Shown here one piece after another: positions 40,414 through 50,838 of a DNA stretch of 64,000 nt. Source of the DNA: Chrysoperla carnea (Eukaryota; Arthropoda; Insecta; Neuroptera; Chrysopidae); NCBI RefSeq assembly GCF_905475395.1, contig NC_058339.1, positions 75,978,520-76,042,519 on the forward strand, in the 5' to 3' direction. The translations under genes were made by a program, and so were the position numbers. Within the stretch, counting starts at the first letter, position 1. Each line of letters opens with the position of its first letter. The notes under the pieces were generated by a model, which made no database searches, was not told where the DNA came from, and worked only from the letters and a program-made list of their open reading frames with translations.

Positions 40414-40962
40414 CAGTGCCGGATTAGCCACGTAGCAAGAGTAGCAAATGATACAGGCCCCGCGAGTTTGGGAGTCCCGCGCCAACGCTTACGAAGGTGA
40501 TTTGGAGAAAAGCCTAGGTGGTGAATTAGTGCCATTCGCAGAGCTGCAGAAAACAGATGTGGCTACAGCAAGAAACAGCAATTTTATAAACTTTTATTAA
40601 AAAATTCTTTAGAATCGTGTTTCCCAAACTTAGAAATTGCCTTGCGCATTTACTTGTCTCTCATGATCACTAACAGCAGTGGCGAATGTTCTTTTTCAAC
40701 ATTAAAACGTATTAAAAATGAATTAAGGAACACGATGGGCCAAGCACGTCTTAATTATCTCACTTTGTTGAATACAGAGCTTGATTTGCTTAAAAAAGTC
40801 GATATTGAAAGTGTTATCTCTAAATTTGCCCATATTAAATCCAGAACAATTTATTTGTAACAGTTGTGTTTTATTAAACAACCTAAACTTGAGAACCTAA
40901 GCAAATTAAGGGCCCTTTGACAGAATTTGCTACAGACCCCGCGCTGACTTAACCCGGCAGTG
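40414..40962 (+). mobile_element. hAT-type transposon remnant (549 bp) with exact 8-bp target duplication
   Basis: Inverted ends (CAGTGCCGGATTA at the left, and the complement of CACTGCCGGGTTA at the right) are flanked by the direct repeat CCTGGCGC (40,406-40,413 and 40,963-40,970). The interior keeps the C-terminal part of a hAT transposase. The element is inserted in a copy of the dispersed repeat that also occurs at 12,721-13,265, interrupting it cleanly. Confidence 0.85.
40615..40860 (+). pseudogene. hAT transposase C-terminal dimerisation fragment
   Basis: The frame reads FPNLEIALRIYLSLMITNSS, then GECSFSTLKRIKNELRNTMG and further residues to a TAA. The pattern of a spaced hydrophobic helix, S-x-E/GECSFS-x-L-K-R-I-K and then R-L-N-Y-L-T-L is typical of the C-terminal hAT dimerisation region in ZMYM/TTF-like transposases. 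The catalytic domain and N-terminus are missing, so the element cannot be autonomous. Confidence 0.75.
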
Positions 40963-40985
40963 CCTGGCGCTCGTACATCCTTAAT

Positions 40986-43199
40986 CTATTATTATTATTA
41001 ATATGTAATAAATTTTAGAAAATTGAATTACATAAATTGATAAAAAAGTTTATCAAAAAATATGTTGTCAATAAATTATAAATTTTCAATAAAGTTCTCA
41101 TACCATTTGTGGTTGTCAATTTTATTATTCAATTTTGCAGTTTTAGTCATAAATTTTGTTAATTAATAAGTTAAATAGTCTTATCATATAAAACATATCT
41201 TAATTTGTATCATTGGTCCTTTTGACCTATTTGATCTGTGATTTTCTTTCGTTTTTTTAATGCTTTTTAAATTTTTTGTAAAGTAGTTAACTAGCACAAC
41301 AAGATTAATGACTTCACAGCATTTTTTATACCGTGTGTACAAAGCTACAGACCTACAAATTTTATTTTTAATTTATTCGAAAACAAAACAATATTAGCAA
41401 TCAGTCATCAGCCTGCCTGCATTCTGATAAAATATCCTCATTTCAATTCAATTCAATTTTAGTCATTCTTTTTTAAATAATACAAACATTGTACATAACA
41501 TGTCCTAAAAATGGATAGGGCAAAAAAGAGAAAGGAAGGGGGAGGTATGCAGCTATGGTTGACTTGGTTAGGAACCATTCCGGTATTAAAATTTGTGCAA
41601 CCCTAATAGAAAACCATAGAAAACAAATGCCTTCCGAGTATGACTCAGTAGTGTCATTCAGTTAAGGATTTGGATTAAATGCGGTACTCAGATTTGCTTT
41701 GATTTTTTTGCTGGTTTGAATGATTGATGCAATGCACATGTTCAATTTTGTAAGATCAATATTCAGTTGGACTTGTAGCCGATTAGCTATAAAAAGGCAA
41801 TTCCATAAAAATCCAAAATATACAACAAGATAAAAATTATTTGAAAATACAAATAACTGTATGAGTAATTAATTGTATATATTAGTTTTGTGATACGCTA
41901 CCTTGCAGGTTTAGTGCAATTAGTTTCTTGTAAATGTTTTTTTTTAAATTTTTCTCTCACAATACTGTTTGCATATCTGTGCATTGGTAATTCTGAAAAT
42001 TTAAAATATTAATTTAAGAAGTCAAATACTTGTTTTATTGTTTAAAGAATTATATTTTAAAACTACTTTAACTCTATACTTTATGAAATAATTGTAATAT
42101 TATTTTAAAAAAGACATACTTCTGATTCAGTAATCAGCCCAATATGTGCGTACATTACCTTCATTTGGCTTGATCAAGATATTTATTATGACATAACATA
42201 AAATTTCCTTGTTCTTACTTTAATTTATATCTATTATGTCTAACTTCTTCTGATAACTCACTTTAAAACCTCATTTTTTTAATGAAAAATATAAACTTTG
42301 GACAAAAAAATTAAATTGACAGATTGTAAATTATTTTCAAAATATTCTCAAAATTAATGGCAAACTGAATCGATTTAAAAAGTTTTCGTTTTCTAGGTAA
42401 CACATCGTCGAATTTTGGAGTCGTTTTAAATTGTTGCACATTTTTTGATTTTACCTCCCAACCAGTAAACAAATTATAACGTACGATAAGGGACATAGTT
42501 CCAAAATAAAAAATTAATTTTTTTTAAATGAAACTCTAAGGCTCAAAGCAATACTTCGTCTAGAGAATATGGACATATATTCAATAAATACTTTTTTACG
42601 GCAGTTACAAAAGTCGTTCCATCTTTCTCCATTATAGAAAAAATTGTTTTACAACCTAATAAAAATTTATTATACAAGCGAATAGTCTGTCTCTCTAGTA
42701 AATAGCAAAATATCTACCAAAAACTTACAGGTTATTCAGTGTATATTTTACTCCAGTTACTATTTCTTACCCTACTACATTCACAAAATTTTGATTTCCG
42801 TGTAAAGTAAAAATTTTATAAGCGAAAAAGTTTCATTCAAATAATTATTGTTAAAAAAATTATTATTTTTAGTATATTATAAATAAAATTAATAATTTAG
42901 CCTTCATAAAAAAAGCTAAGCGCTATTTAAATATAATTTTGTTCAGCGTACTCAGTTAAAGTATTTTTAGCTTAATTATAAATTAAAAAAGTAAATAAAA
43001 TTTTTAATTGTTTTTTTTTTTGGCTTATCACTTTAAGTATCTAAAATTCTAAACGTATGTATTTTTAATACTTTTAATAAGGAGGCGTGGCCAATAAGGA
43101 CCCGGTTTTTTAATCTCTAATTTATTTCAAATTTCGTGGGCATGACATTGAAAAACATTAAATAATTTGGAATTTTATTTCCATTGCATTGAATAATTT
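40986..43199. other. Gene-free AT-rich stretch
   Basis: No open frame with a domain, RNA gene or clear mobile element was seen here. Confidence 0.5.
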
Positions 43200-43510
43200 G
43201 TTAATTGTTAAGAGAGCGCGCGAAAAAACACCCAAAAATAACAATTTTCTCTTCTATACATTTCTATACGTGCTAGAAATATGGGCTTTTCACCAGTCAA
43301 CTCGAATTAAAGTCAAATTAACAGAAAAGTTCGACAAATTTCATTTTCAAAAACGCAATCCCCTGGAAAATTAGAAAAATGATTTTTTGATTGATATCAA
43401 TCAATAATTTCGATTCAGTTGATTGGTGAAAATCCCATCTTTCTAGCATATATAGAACAGAAAATTGTTATTTTTGGGTGATTTTTCACGCACTCTCTTA
43501 ACAATTAACA
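43200..43510. mobile_element. Palindromic MITE (311 bp)
   Basis: The terminal inverted repeats start TGTTAATTGTTAAGAGAG on both strands. The arms stay complementary for roughly 100 bp, including GGTGATTTTTC, TAACAATTTTCT and TGCTAGAAA blocks. There is no coding sequence. A truncated relative lies at 48,337-48,500. Confidence 0.75.
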
Positions 43511-43777
43511 ATCAAGTCCCAATTCTCATATCAATACGTCATAAAACATCACAATTACTACCGGTAAAGAATTATCATTACAATTGCTACAAAATGGAAA
43601 ATTCCAATGTTTTATAGAATTATTATTAATAGTGTGATAAATGAAAAACATAATTCAAAAATATTTTTAAAATAATTAATAAATGTCAATTGAATGTTTA
43701 AACTTCTATCAAGCGCCAAATATACCGAGTGTCAACCATTAAATCATTTAATTTACTAAAATTAATAATAACAAGTA

Positions 43778-43956
43778 ACTTTTTTCGTTTTCGAGTAATC
43801 GCGACAGACGACAGACAGACAACCGAAAATGGACTAATTAGGTGATTTTATGAACACCTATACCAAAATTTTGTTCATGGTATCAATATTTTTAAGCGTT
43901 ACAAACTTGGGACTACACTTAATATACCTTCGTATAATTTATATACATGGTATAAA
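43778..43956 (-). repeat. Dispersed repeat family T, partial copy
   Basis: It carries the family landmarks CAACCGAAAATGGACTAATT, GAACACCTATACCAAAATTT, GCGTTACAAACTTGGGACTA and a terminal TATACATGGTATA, in the minus orientation. Confidence 0.6.
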
Positions 43957-44127
43957 AATACAAGTTTCCATTTTGAGGTGGAACTTTATAAAAATACGTT
44001 TTTTAAAGTCGATTTTAGTTCTTGCGGAGCTACGGATTTAAGCAATTGGAAAAGAAGAATTGCCAGCCTCTAGTCCTGCCTCCCTTCTAGTAGAAGAATT
44101 TCAAAGCTGCCTTCAGCAATATTAGCA

Positions 44128-44690
44128 CTTTTTATACCATGCATAAATGTAATATGCAAGGTATACTAAGTTTAGTCTCAAGTTTGTAACGCTTAAAAAT
44201 ATTGATGCAACGAACAAAATTTTGGTATACCTAAGTGTTCATAAAATCATCTAATTAGTCCATTTTCGGTTGTCCGTCCGTCCATCGGTCTGTGGACACG
44301 ATAACTCAAAAACGAAAAAAGATATCAAGCTGAAATTTTTACTGCGTACTCAAGACGTAAAAAGTGAGATTGAGTTCGTAAATGAGCAACATAGGTCATT
44401 CAGGTCTTGGGTCCGTATCAGCATCTTGTAAACCGTTAGAGATAGAACAAAAGTTTAAATATAAAAAATGTTCCTTAACAAATAAACAACTTTTGTTTGA
44501 AACGTTTTTTCGTAAACATTGTTTACCCGTGTGGGCGCAAACTAGTCGTAAATTGTATAGTATGTATTATATGGGAATATCAGTTATGTATGTGTGACAT
44601 GTATGTATGTGTAATGTGATAGAGTAATTAACACTGTCTCTTCATGGTATTTCAACAATTAACTCAGTCAATTATTTGTTTTCACTTGTT
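44128..44690 (+). repeat. Dispersed repeat family T, near full-length plus copy
   Basis: It runs from TTTATACCATGCATAAATG to the AACTCAGTCAATTATTTG / TTTTCACTTG end. The middle includes GTCCGTCCGTC, GATAACTCAAAAACGAAAAA, GCGTACTCAAGACGTAAAAA and AACAACTTTTGTTTGAAAC words shared with the copies at 18,576 and 27,459. Confidence 0.7.
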
Positions 44691-45773
44691 ATTACAAAAT
44701 TTAAAAGGTTTCATTTCTGTTATGTAATATTATGCTGTGTATTTTTCAAAAACATCTTTCGAAGAAAATTATGAATGAATCCTGGACCTTTTTTCTTAAA
44801 GCCACTATTAATGTGTTGCTTATTAATGAACATAACCACAAATGGAATATGATTTGATTGACTCCCGGTATAATATAATATTTATATTAAGTATTATATT
44901 AATGCATACTAAAAACTTTACACTATATTAAAACTATCGATTTTCATATAGAAGTTTTATAGCATGTGGCGTTACTAAGAAACGCATGATAGATACAATA
45001 CCGTAAAAGAAATAGGGGGAATTTGCATTAACTTCAAAATATATCCCATTTTATAAATGGACTTATTTTAACCGTTGTAAACTTATTAATTAATATGAAA
45101 TACCGTAATATTTAATGGACAGTTATTACATTCAAAAATTTTTTTTTTAATTAAAAAAATTGTTCTAAATTAATAGTAGTTAATCTATCTTTACATCACT
45201 TTTGTTTTAATTAAAATTTAATGAGCTTGCGAATCCGGATAGTGCAATCATCTTAGAGTTTCACCTCGGAATCTAACAAAATAAGCTGAATATTTACAAA
45301 CCGTACAAACATTTATATTGATAGTACAAATTTTATCTTAAAACTAACATAAGATTACGTGTGCGCGTCCTTAGTTATTCAAGGTCAAAGGTCGCAAAAA
45401 TCAGTTAAATAATTATTTGATACCTTATATTTATAAATCCTGCATTAAGGTACGTATGGCTCACCGCTCCATCTTATGCGCCCTCTATTTCAAAAACGGT
45501 TCAACGTTTATAAAAAGGGTCCAGACAAAATTTGTAGAATACGATTGAAGACAAAGGAAACGAGATATTCTCAAAAAAACTGATGACTTTTGAGACACCA
45601 TTTTTTCTATCAAAATAAAGGTTTGTACAAATATTTAGCTTATTCCGTTAGATTATGAGGCTGATCCCTTTTCTTCACTAAGATGATCGGGTTATGACCA
45701 AATTTCATTAGTGGTCAATTATTTCAGCCACATTACAAGCCAAAACTTGAATGATTTTGAAATTTTAAGAAAA

Positions 45774-46218
45774 ACAAGTGACAACAAACAATTGACTGAG
45801 TTAATTGTTGAAATACCATGTAAAGACAGTGTCGATTACGCAATTGTTTGTTTTTTTATGTCATGTAAGTAAAAAAAGATAGCCACACATACATAACTGA
45901 TATTCCCTTATAACACGTACTATAGGATTTGTGCCTAATTTGTTTCAAACAAAAGTTGTTAATTTTTAAAAGGAACATTTTTTATATTTAAACTTTTGTT
46001 CAATCTCCCTATGTTGCTCATTCACGACTCCTCACTTTTTACGTCCTAAGCACGCTATGAAAATTTCAGCTTGATATCTCTTTTCGTTTTTGAGTTATTG
46101 TACTTACAGACGGAAAGACGGACAACCAGAAATTTGTTTGCAGGATCAATATTTTTAAGCGTTACAAACTTGGCTCTAAACTTAGTATACCTTGATATAT
46201 TTCATGTATACATGGTAT
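45774..46218 (-). repeat. Dispersed repeat family T, minus copy
   Basis: It starts CAAGTGACAACAAACAATTG and ends at TATACATGGTATA, with an internal gap compared with the copy at 27,459-27,996. It forms an inverted pair with 44,128-44,690. Confidence 0.65.
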
Positions 46219-47108
46219 ATCAAGCCCATATCGGATTGTTAAGCCCATGGTATAACAAGCAGACCTTTTCTATATTTTACCGTGTTTCGCTTAAGCTTAA
46301 GGGGAGATAGCCAAATAATAGTTATACAAGGCCGATCAAATGCTTAGACTCGGTTCTAGAAGAAATATACATCCGTACATTCGTTGCACCACTAACGCTT
46401 TTTTTTATTAAATATATGCTAATAATCATTTCAAATACAACCAAGAAATAATAAATATATACCCAAAAAAAGATACTAATAATATATTTTTTGTTATATT
46501 TACATAATTTTTGGCACATGACTACTTTTAAAATGTATCTATTTGCTCAGAGAGTCCCTGACTACCTGCTTGTACTATTCGAAATTAACGTTCTCAATCT
46601 AAAAATGTTTAACATTGGTTTAACAGTAGCAGAGACTAAATCAGTAAAATATTCTCTGCATGCATGTATGTAGTTTGTTTACTTTTATAAGAAACACTTG
46701 TTATACTTTATAGAAATTATTGTTTTATACTTGAAATATTGAGATAAATATTTTATAACTCTCATCGTAATATCGTACTCATTTCAGATATTTAAAACAT
46801 GTGTTCGTGAACGGCGGACGGAGAAGGGTATTAACATTGAAATTTTAACAAACAATTAAAACCATGTGCTAACACTCAAACTCTATTTGTTTTACATAAT
46901 TTATAACAATAGAAATTAATGCTAAAATTAAATAGTGTTTTATAAATAAATAATTACTTTATATTTAAATTATGTTAATAGTTTTAACATATATATTTTA
47001 AATTATTTAATAATTATGTGAAATTAATTGTTTAAAATAATGTGTTAAAAATATTGTTTTATAAAATAATTTTGAGTTTATTTTTTGTGTTTGTTTTTTG
47101 GAAAAAAA
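46219..47108. other. Region upstream of the second transporter
   Basis: It must contain the promoter and 5' untranslated part of the transporter starting at 47,109. The sequence is too AT-rich to pick a core promoter. A short GC-richer patch (GTGAACGGCGGACGGAGAAG) lies at 46,806-46,825. Confidence 0.4.
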
Positions 47109-50100
47109 ATGCATGATATAGTTGCACCGCGAAATTCTTGTATAACAAGACGATGGGTACAATATGCTGGTGCTATTTCAGGTAAATTTAAATTAAAGGT
47201 TTGTCATAACTAGACGACCCGTACAAAATTTCCATACCCCCTATTATATATAGACACCACCAAGTCGAGAATTTTGTATAAACAGACGATTTTTTACGTT
47301 CAAAAATTGGTTAACTTGTGGCGGAAACGAAACACTAAAAACAGTCAAAGTTCGAAAAATTTGTAAGATGGATTTGAATGCAACATCAGCAAATTTTGTG
47401 ATCTAACTTGATTTATAAGAAATTAAAAATATGCAAATTGCATAATTATGCTTTTTATAATTGCATTTTCATTTAACTGTAAATATACTAAATTCACAAT
47501 TCGATTAATATAGTGATGAAAATGATCCCAAACTTTGTTACTTGGGGATTTTTGAAGTCGGTGAACACGAATATTGCATCAGAATTGCCCGAAAACTCCA
47601 AGAGATGACGTAGATGTCGTTCACTTTATACACCAGGTACCACGGAGGCCGTTTCTGTCGTGATATTCGTGTTCAGCGACCCCAAAAAACCCCCGAGTTA
47701 CAAATTTGGAATCACATTCATCACTATTAATCGAATTATGAATTTAGTATATTTACGCTTAATTGAAAAGCAAATTATAAAATACATATTATTTATACAA
47801 ATTGCACATTTTAATTTCTAATAAATCAATTTAGGTCACACAATTTCCTGACGCTCTAAAGAATCGAATGCAGAAAACCGCATTCAAATCCGCCTTACTG
47901 TTTAAATGTTCGAACTGCAGTGCTTCGTTCTGCGACTAAAAATATAGACAGTTTTAGTTTTTTTTTACACAAATATATAAAAATTAGTAAGCTGAAAATG
48001 TTTTTTAATTATTTAGACCCGGAAAATTCCGTCATTGAGCAAGCATGATATTGTTTAAACTAATTTTTTTTAAACAAATAAATATTATTGACCGAATCGG
48101 ACTTGTATCATCATATAATTGGGGTCAAAATTAACAGTTCTTAGACATTTTTCTCTAAAACATCCAGTTTTCGAGTAAAAAATTCGTAAATTTTGAAAAA
48201 AATGCGATTTTTACGATTTTCATCCTTCAGAAATGTATAAAAAAATCAGATTTTTAATATGTATAAAATTTTTATTTGTAGGGCTTACTCAACAACATCC
48301 CGCATAAATTTTTGGGCTAAATGCATTTTAAGTGCTTGATTGTTAATTGTTAACAGAGCGCGCGAAAAAACACAAAAAATACGGATTTTCTGTTTTATAC
48401 GTGCTAGAAGGAAAGGATTTTCACCAATCGAATCGAAATAAAGTCAAATTAACAGAAAAGTTTGAAAATTTCATTTTCCACCACGCAATCACCCGAAAAA
48501 CCGGTTTTTATGGTTTCCCGAGGATTTCTTTGCATCAAAAAGCAACTTTTGTCAGAAATTTTTTTTTTCTAAGACTCAATTTTCACAAGAAAAAAAAGTT
48601 TTCACAAGAAAATTTGTGACCATTAAATTACATCATGCATAAGTTTTTTGAACTCTAAAAGTTTAATTAAAAGGCATAAATTTTTAATATGGGTAGCTAA
48701 ATACCTATTAGCTGTTACTCGCTGCTTCGTGTTGCGAGCTGTTATTAGCTGCTTATTAGCTATTATTATCTGTTACTCGCGGTATAATTGAAACAATAAA
48801 TTAACGATAAAATAAATTTACTCGACTCTCTGCTTCTATATGTAACACATTTTATCCTTTATAGGCCCCACAACTAGTAATTCTTCTCGTTAACTTTCTT
48901 ACCTCCTTACCAAGGAGACCTTCGGCTCCTGAAAGAAGCTCCCAGTTTTTAGAAATTAAGTCAAAATTTGTATTTGTTTCAGCTTCCCTGGTGATATTTA
49001 CAAGTGGAATGCATTTTGTCTGGGTATCAGCGTCATTACCCAAATTATATGCAAATGATTCTATAATACCTTTATCTGTGGACGAAGGTTCATGGGTTGC
49101 GTCAATGGAATTATTTGCAGACTTACCTGGAGCACCTTTAGGAGCATTTTGTGCTGATTATTTTGGTCGGCGTCGTGGTTTATTACTTACTGGTTTACCA
49201 TATTTCATTGGATGGGTAATGATTGCTTTAGCTACAAACGTTCCAACATTATTAGTAGCCAAATTTTTAGTAGGTGTCGCTGATGGATCTACATATACAA
49301 TTTTACCAATGTTTATTGGTGAAATTGCCGAAGATGATATTCGAGGAAAATTGGGGAATTGTATGACAGTAATGTTGGATTTGGGTTCGCTGTTTTTATA
49401 TAGTGTTGCGCCATGGATACCAATACGAACAATGGCACTAATTGCAATGATTATTCCCGTATTATTTTTTGCTACTTTTTGGTGGATACCAGAAACACCA
49501 TATTATTTGCTGATGATAAAGAAACGTGATAAAGCAAAGAAATCGTTACAACAATATCGTGGTTTAGCAAATGTAGATGCTGAATTTGAAGATATGTCGA
49601 ATATTGTTGATTGTCAAATGTCTGAAACGTCTAATTGGTCTGATTTGATAAAAAACAAAGCATACTTCAAGGGTATGGTTATTATGTTTGGTCTAAAAAC
49701 CATGCAAATGATGAGTGGTATATTTGCGGTGCAAGTTTTTGCCGAACTAATTTTTTCGAAAGCCGGAGGTTTTTTTAGTGGATCCATTTCAGCTATAATA
49801 TTTGGTGCAGCACAATTTTTAAGTGGTTTTTTTGCTATGTTAATTGTTGACAAAGTTGGGCGCCGTCCTCTGTTAATTATTTCTTCGATTGGATGCTGTA
49901 TCGCCCTAACTGGACAAGCTGTTTATTTTTATATACAATTCCATGAAATTATGGATTTAGAAGCTTACGGCTGGGTCCCTGTGACAGCTTTAATGATTTA
50001 TATAATCATGTATAGTGTTGGTTTGGGTGCAATTCCGCTTATGGTTCCAAGTGAAATGTTCCCAACAAATATTAAAGCCAAAGCGTTATGTATTACCGAT

Positions 50101-50373
50101 CTATATTTGGCTATGTTAGGATTTTTAATTGTACAATTTTATCAAATAGTAGCTAATAAATATGGCAGCCATGTACCATTTATTATATTTGCCTTATCAT
50201 GTGTTTTCGGTGTATTTTTCACAATATTTATTATGCCCGAAACAAAAGGTAAATCACTGGAAGATATACAAAATATGTTAAGAAAAACAAAAGAAGTAAA
50301 GAATTTAGTCGAAAAACCTGAAAAATCTAAATCTCCAACGTCAGAAGCTTCGATTTCGCAAAGTTCATTGTAA
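47109..50373 (+). CDS. Tret1-like facilitated sugar transporter, complete two-exon gene
   Basis: Coding exons are 47,109-47,181 and 48,983-50,373, joined across a 1,801-bp GT-AG intron, giving 487 aa. Exon 1 starts at ATG and encodes M-H-D-I-V-A-P-R-N-S-C-I-T-R-R-W-V-Q-Y-A-G-A-I-S plus the first base of an Ala codon (G|CT). Exon 2 continues S-L-V-I-F-T-S-G-M-H-F-V-W. The basic stretch followed by a Q-Y-x-x-A-x-S start to TM1 is typical of insect sugar porters. Hallmarks include DYFGRR, DDIRGKLG, PETPYYLL, DKVGRR, GLGAIPLMVPSEMFP and PETKGKSLEDIQ. The polar C-terminal tail is rich in Ser and Lys. It is a clear paralog of the transporter exon at 30,057, with the same intron phase. One oddity is TM7, which reads QMMSGIF where family members usually have QQxSGxN, changing residues that contact sugar in GLUT-type carriers. 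The GTG at 48,991 is not a start. Confidence 0.9.
47330..47936. repeat. Long imperfect inverted repeat in the intron of the second transporter
   Basis: Sequence on either side of about 47,633 is mutually complementary over some 300 bp per arm. Matching landmarks are GGATTTGAATGC (left) with GCATTCAAATCC (right), TAGTGATGAAAATGAT with ATCACATTCATCACTA, and ACACGAATAT with ATATTCGTGT. It is a foldback or MITE-like element with no coding sequence. Confidence 0.65.
48337..48500 (+). mobile_element. Truncated MITE copy in the intron of the second transporter
   Basis: It matches the left half of the element at 43,200-43,510 (TTGTTAATTGTTAACAGAGC, GCGCGAAAAAACAC, TACGTGCTAGAA, AAAGTCAAATTAACAGAAAA). 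The right terminal repeat was not found, so the copy looks truncated or diverged. Confidence 0.6.
48705..48785 (+). repeat. Short degenerate tandem repeat (TTAGCTGTTACTCGC-like)
   Basis: Several irregular copies of TTAGCTGTTACTCGCTGC-like and TTATTAGCTGC-like words run together just upstream of exon 2 of the second transporter. It is a simple minisatellite-like stretch. Confidence 0.45.
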
Positions 50374-50391
50374 AAAAAAAAAAAAAAAAAA
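50372..50391 (+). repeat. Run of 20 A immediately at the stop codon of the second transporter
   Basis: The TAA stop (50,371-50,373) runs straight into a homopolymer of 20 A residues counted from the stop's second base. It may be a simple slippage tract. Confidence 0.9.
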
Positions 50392-50537
50392 TGGATTTAG
50401 TTAAATTAATGATTTAAGCGTTATGACTGAGATTGGCAGAAAGAATAATATTGTGGAATAACTGTGATTCAGAAACCGTTTAAAGACTTAGGTATGAGGC
50501 AATGGCTGAGAAATATAATTTATTTTTATAACAATTG

Positions 50538-50543
50538 AATAAA
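50538..50543 (+). promoter_or_regulatory. Putative polyadenylation signal of the second transporter
   Basis: AATAAA occurs about 165 nt after the stop at 50,373, beyond the 20-A run. It is assigned by position only. Confidence 0.35.
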
Positions 50544-50677
50544 ATTGAAATTGTAAAGCAAACTAATTTTATTTCTTATTTACTTTTTAAAAAAATGATT
50601 AACTTTGTAAAAATCACGAATATGCAAAGTATTGCAATTTTTAAAATAAAAATAATAAATTAAAAAATCCAAAAAAT

Positions 50678-50838
50678 CCGACTGCGTTAAATATAAAGTG
50701 AAAAAAGTCCAGCAGTTTACACAGCGACTTTAACAGTCGGGCCCCATTATTGGGAAGATTTGAGCCGGTGTAGATTTAAAATTGTGTAAACTGCTGAAAT
50801 TGTTTTTTTTCTTATCAGTTTATATTTAACGCAGTCGG
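50678..50838. mobile_element. Small palindromic MITE downstream of the second transporter
   Basis: The inverted ends CCGACTGCGTTAAATATAAA and TTTATATTTAACGCAGTCGG enclose a second inverted pair, CAGCAGTTTACACA and TGTGTAAACTGCTG. The element is about 161 bp with no coding sequence. Confidence 0.7.

Larger units (their letters stand above)
39890..40985 (-). repeat. Dispersed repeat family F5, minus copy split by the hAT element
   Basis: The parts at 39,890-40,406 and 40,963-40,985 are one copy of a repeat that also occurs at 3,866-4,350 (minus), 8,345-8,770 (plus) and 12,721-13,265 (plus). Shared landmarks include TTTCTCCAAAACTAGTCG-like, CTAATTAAGGATGTATGAGC and GTAGTGGGGACACAAAT-like words. 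The class is unknown and no coding sequence was seen. Confidence 0.6.

Noticed and set aside
48991-48993. GTG as the start of the second transporter
   Set aside because: An ATG exon at 47,109-47,181 joins in frame and supplies the expected N-terminus.
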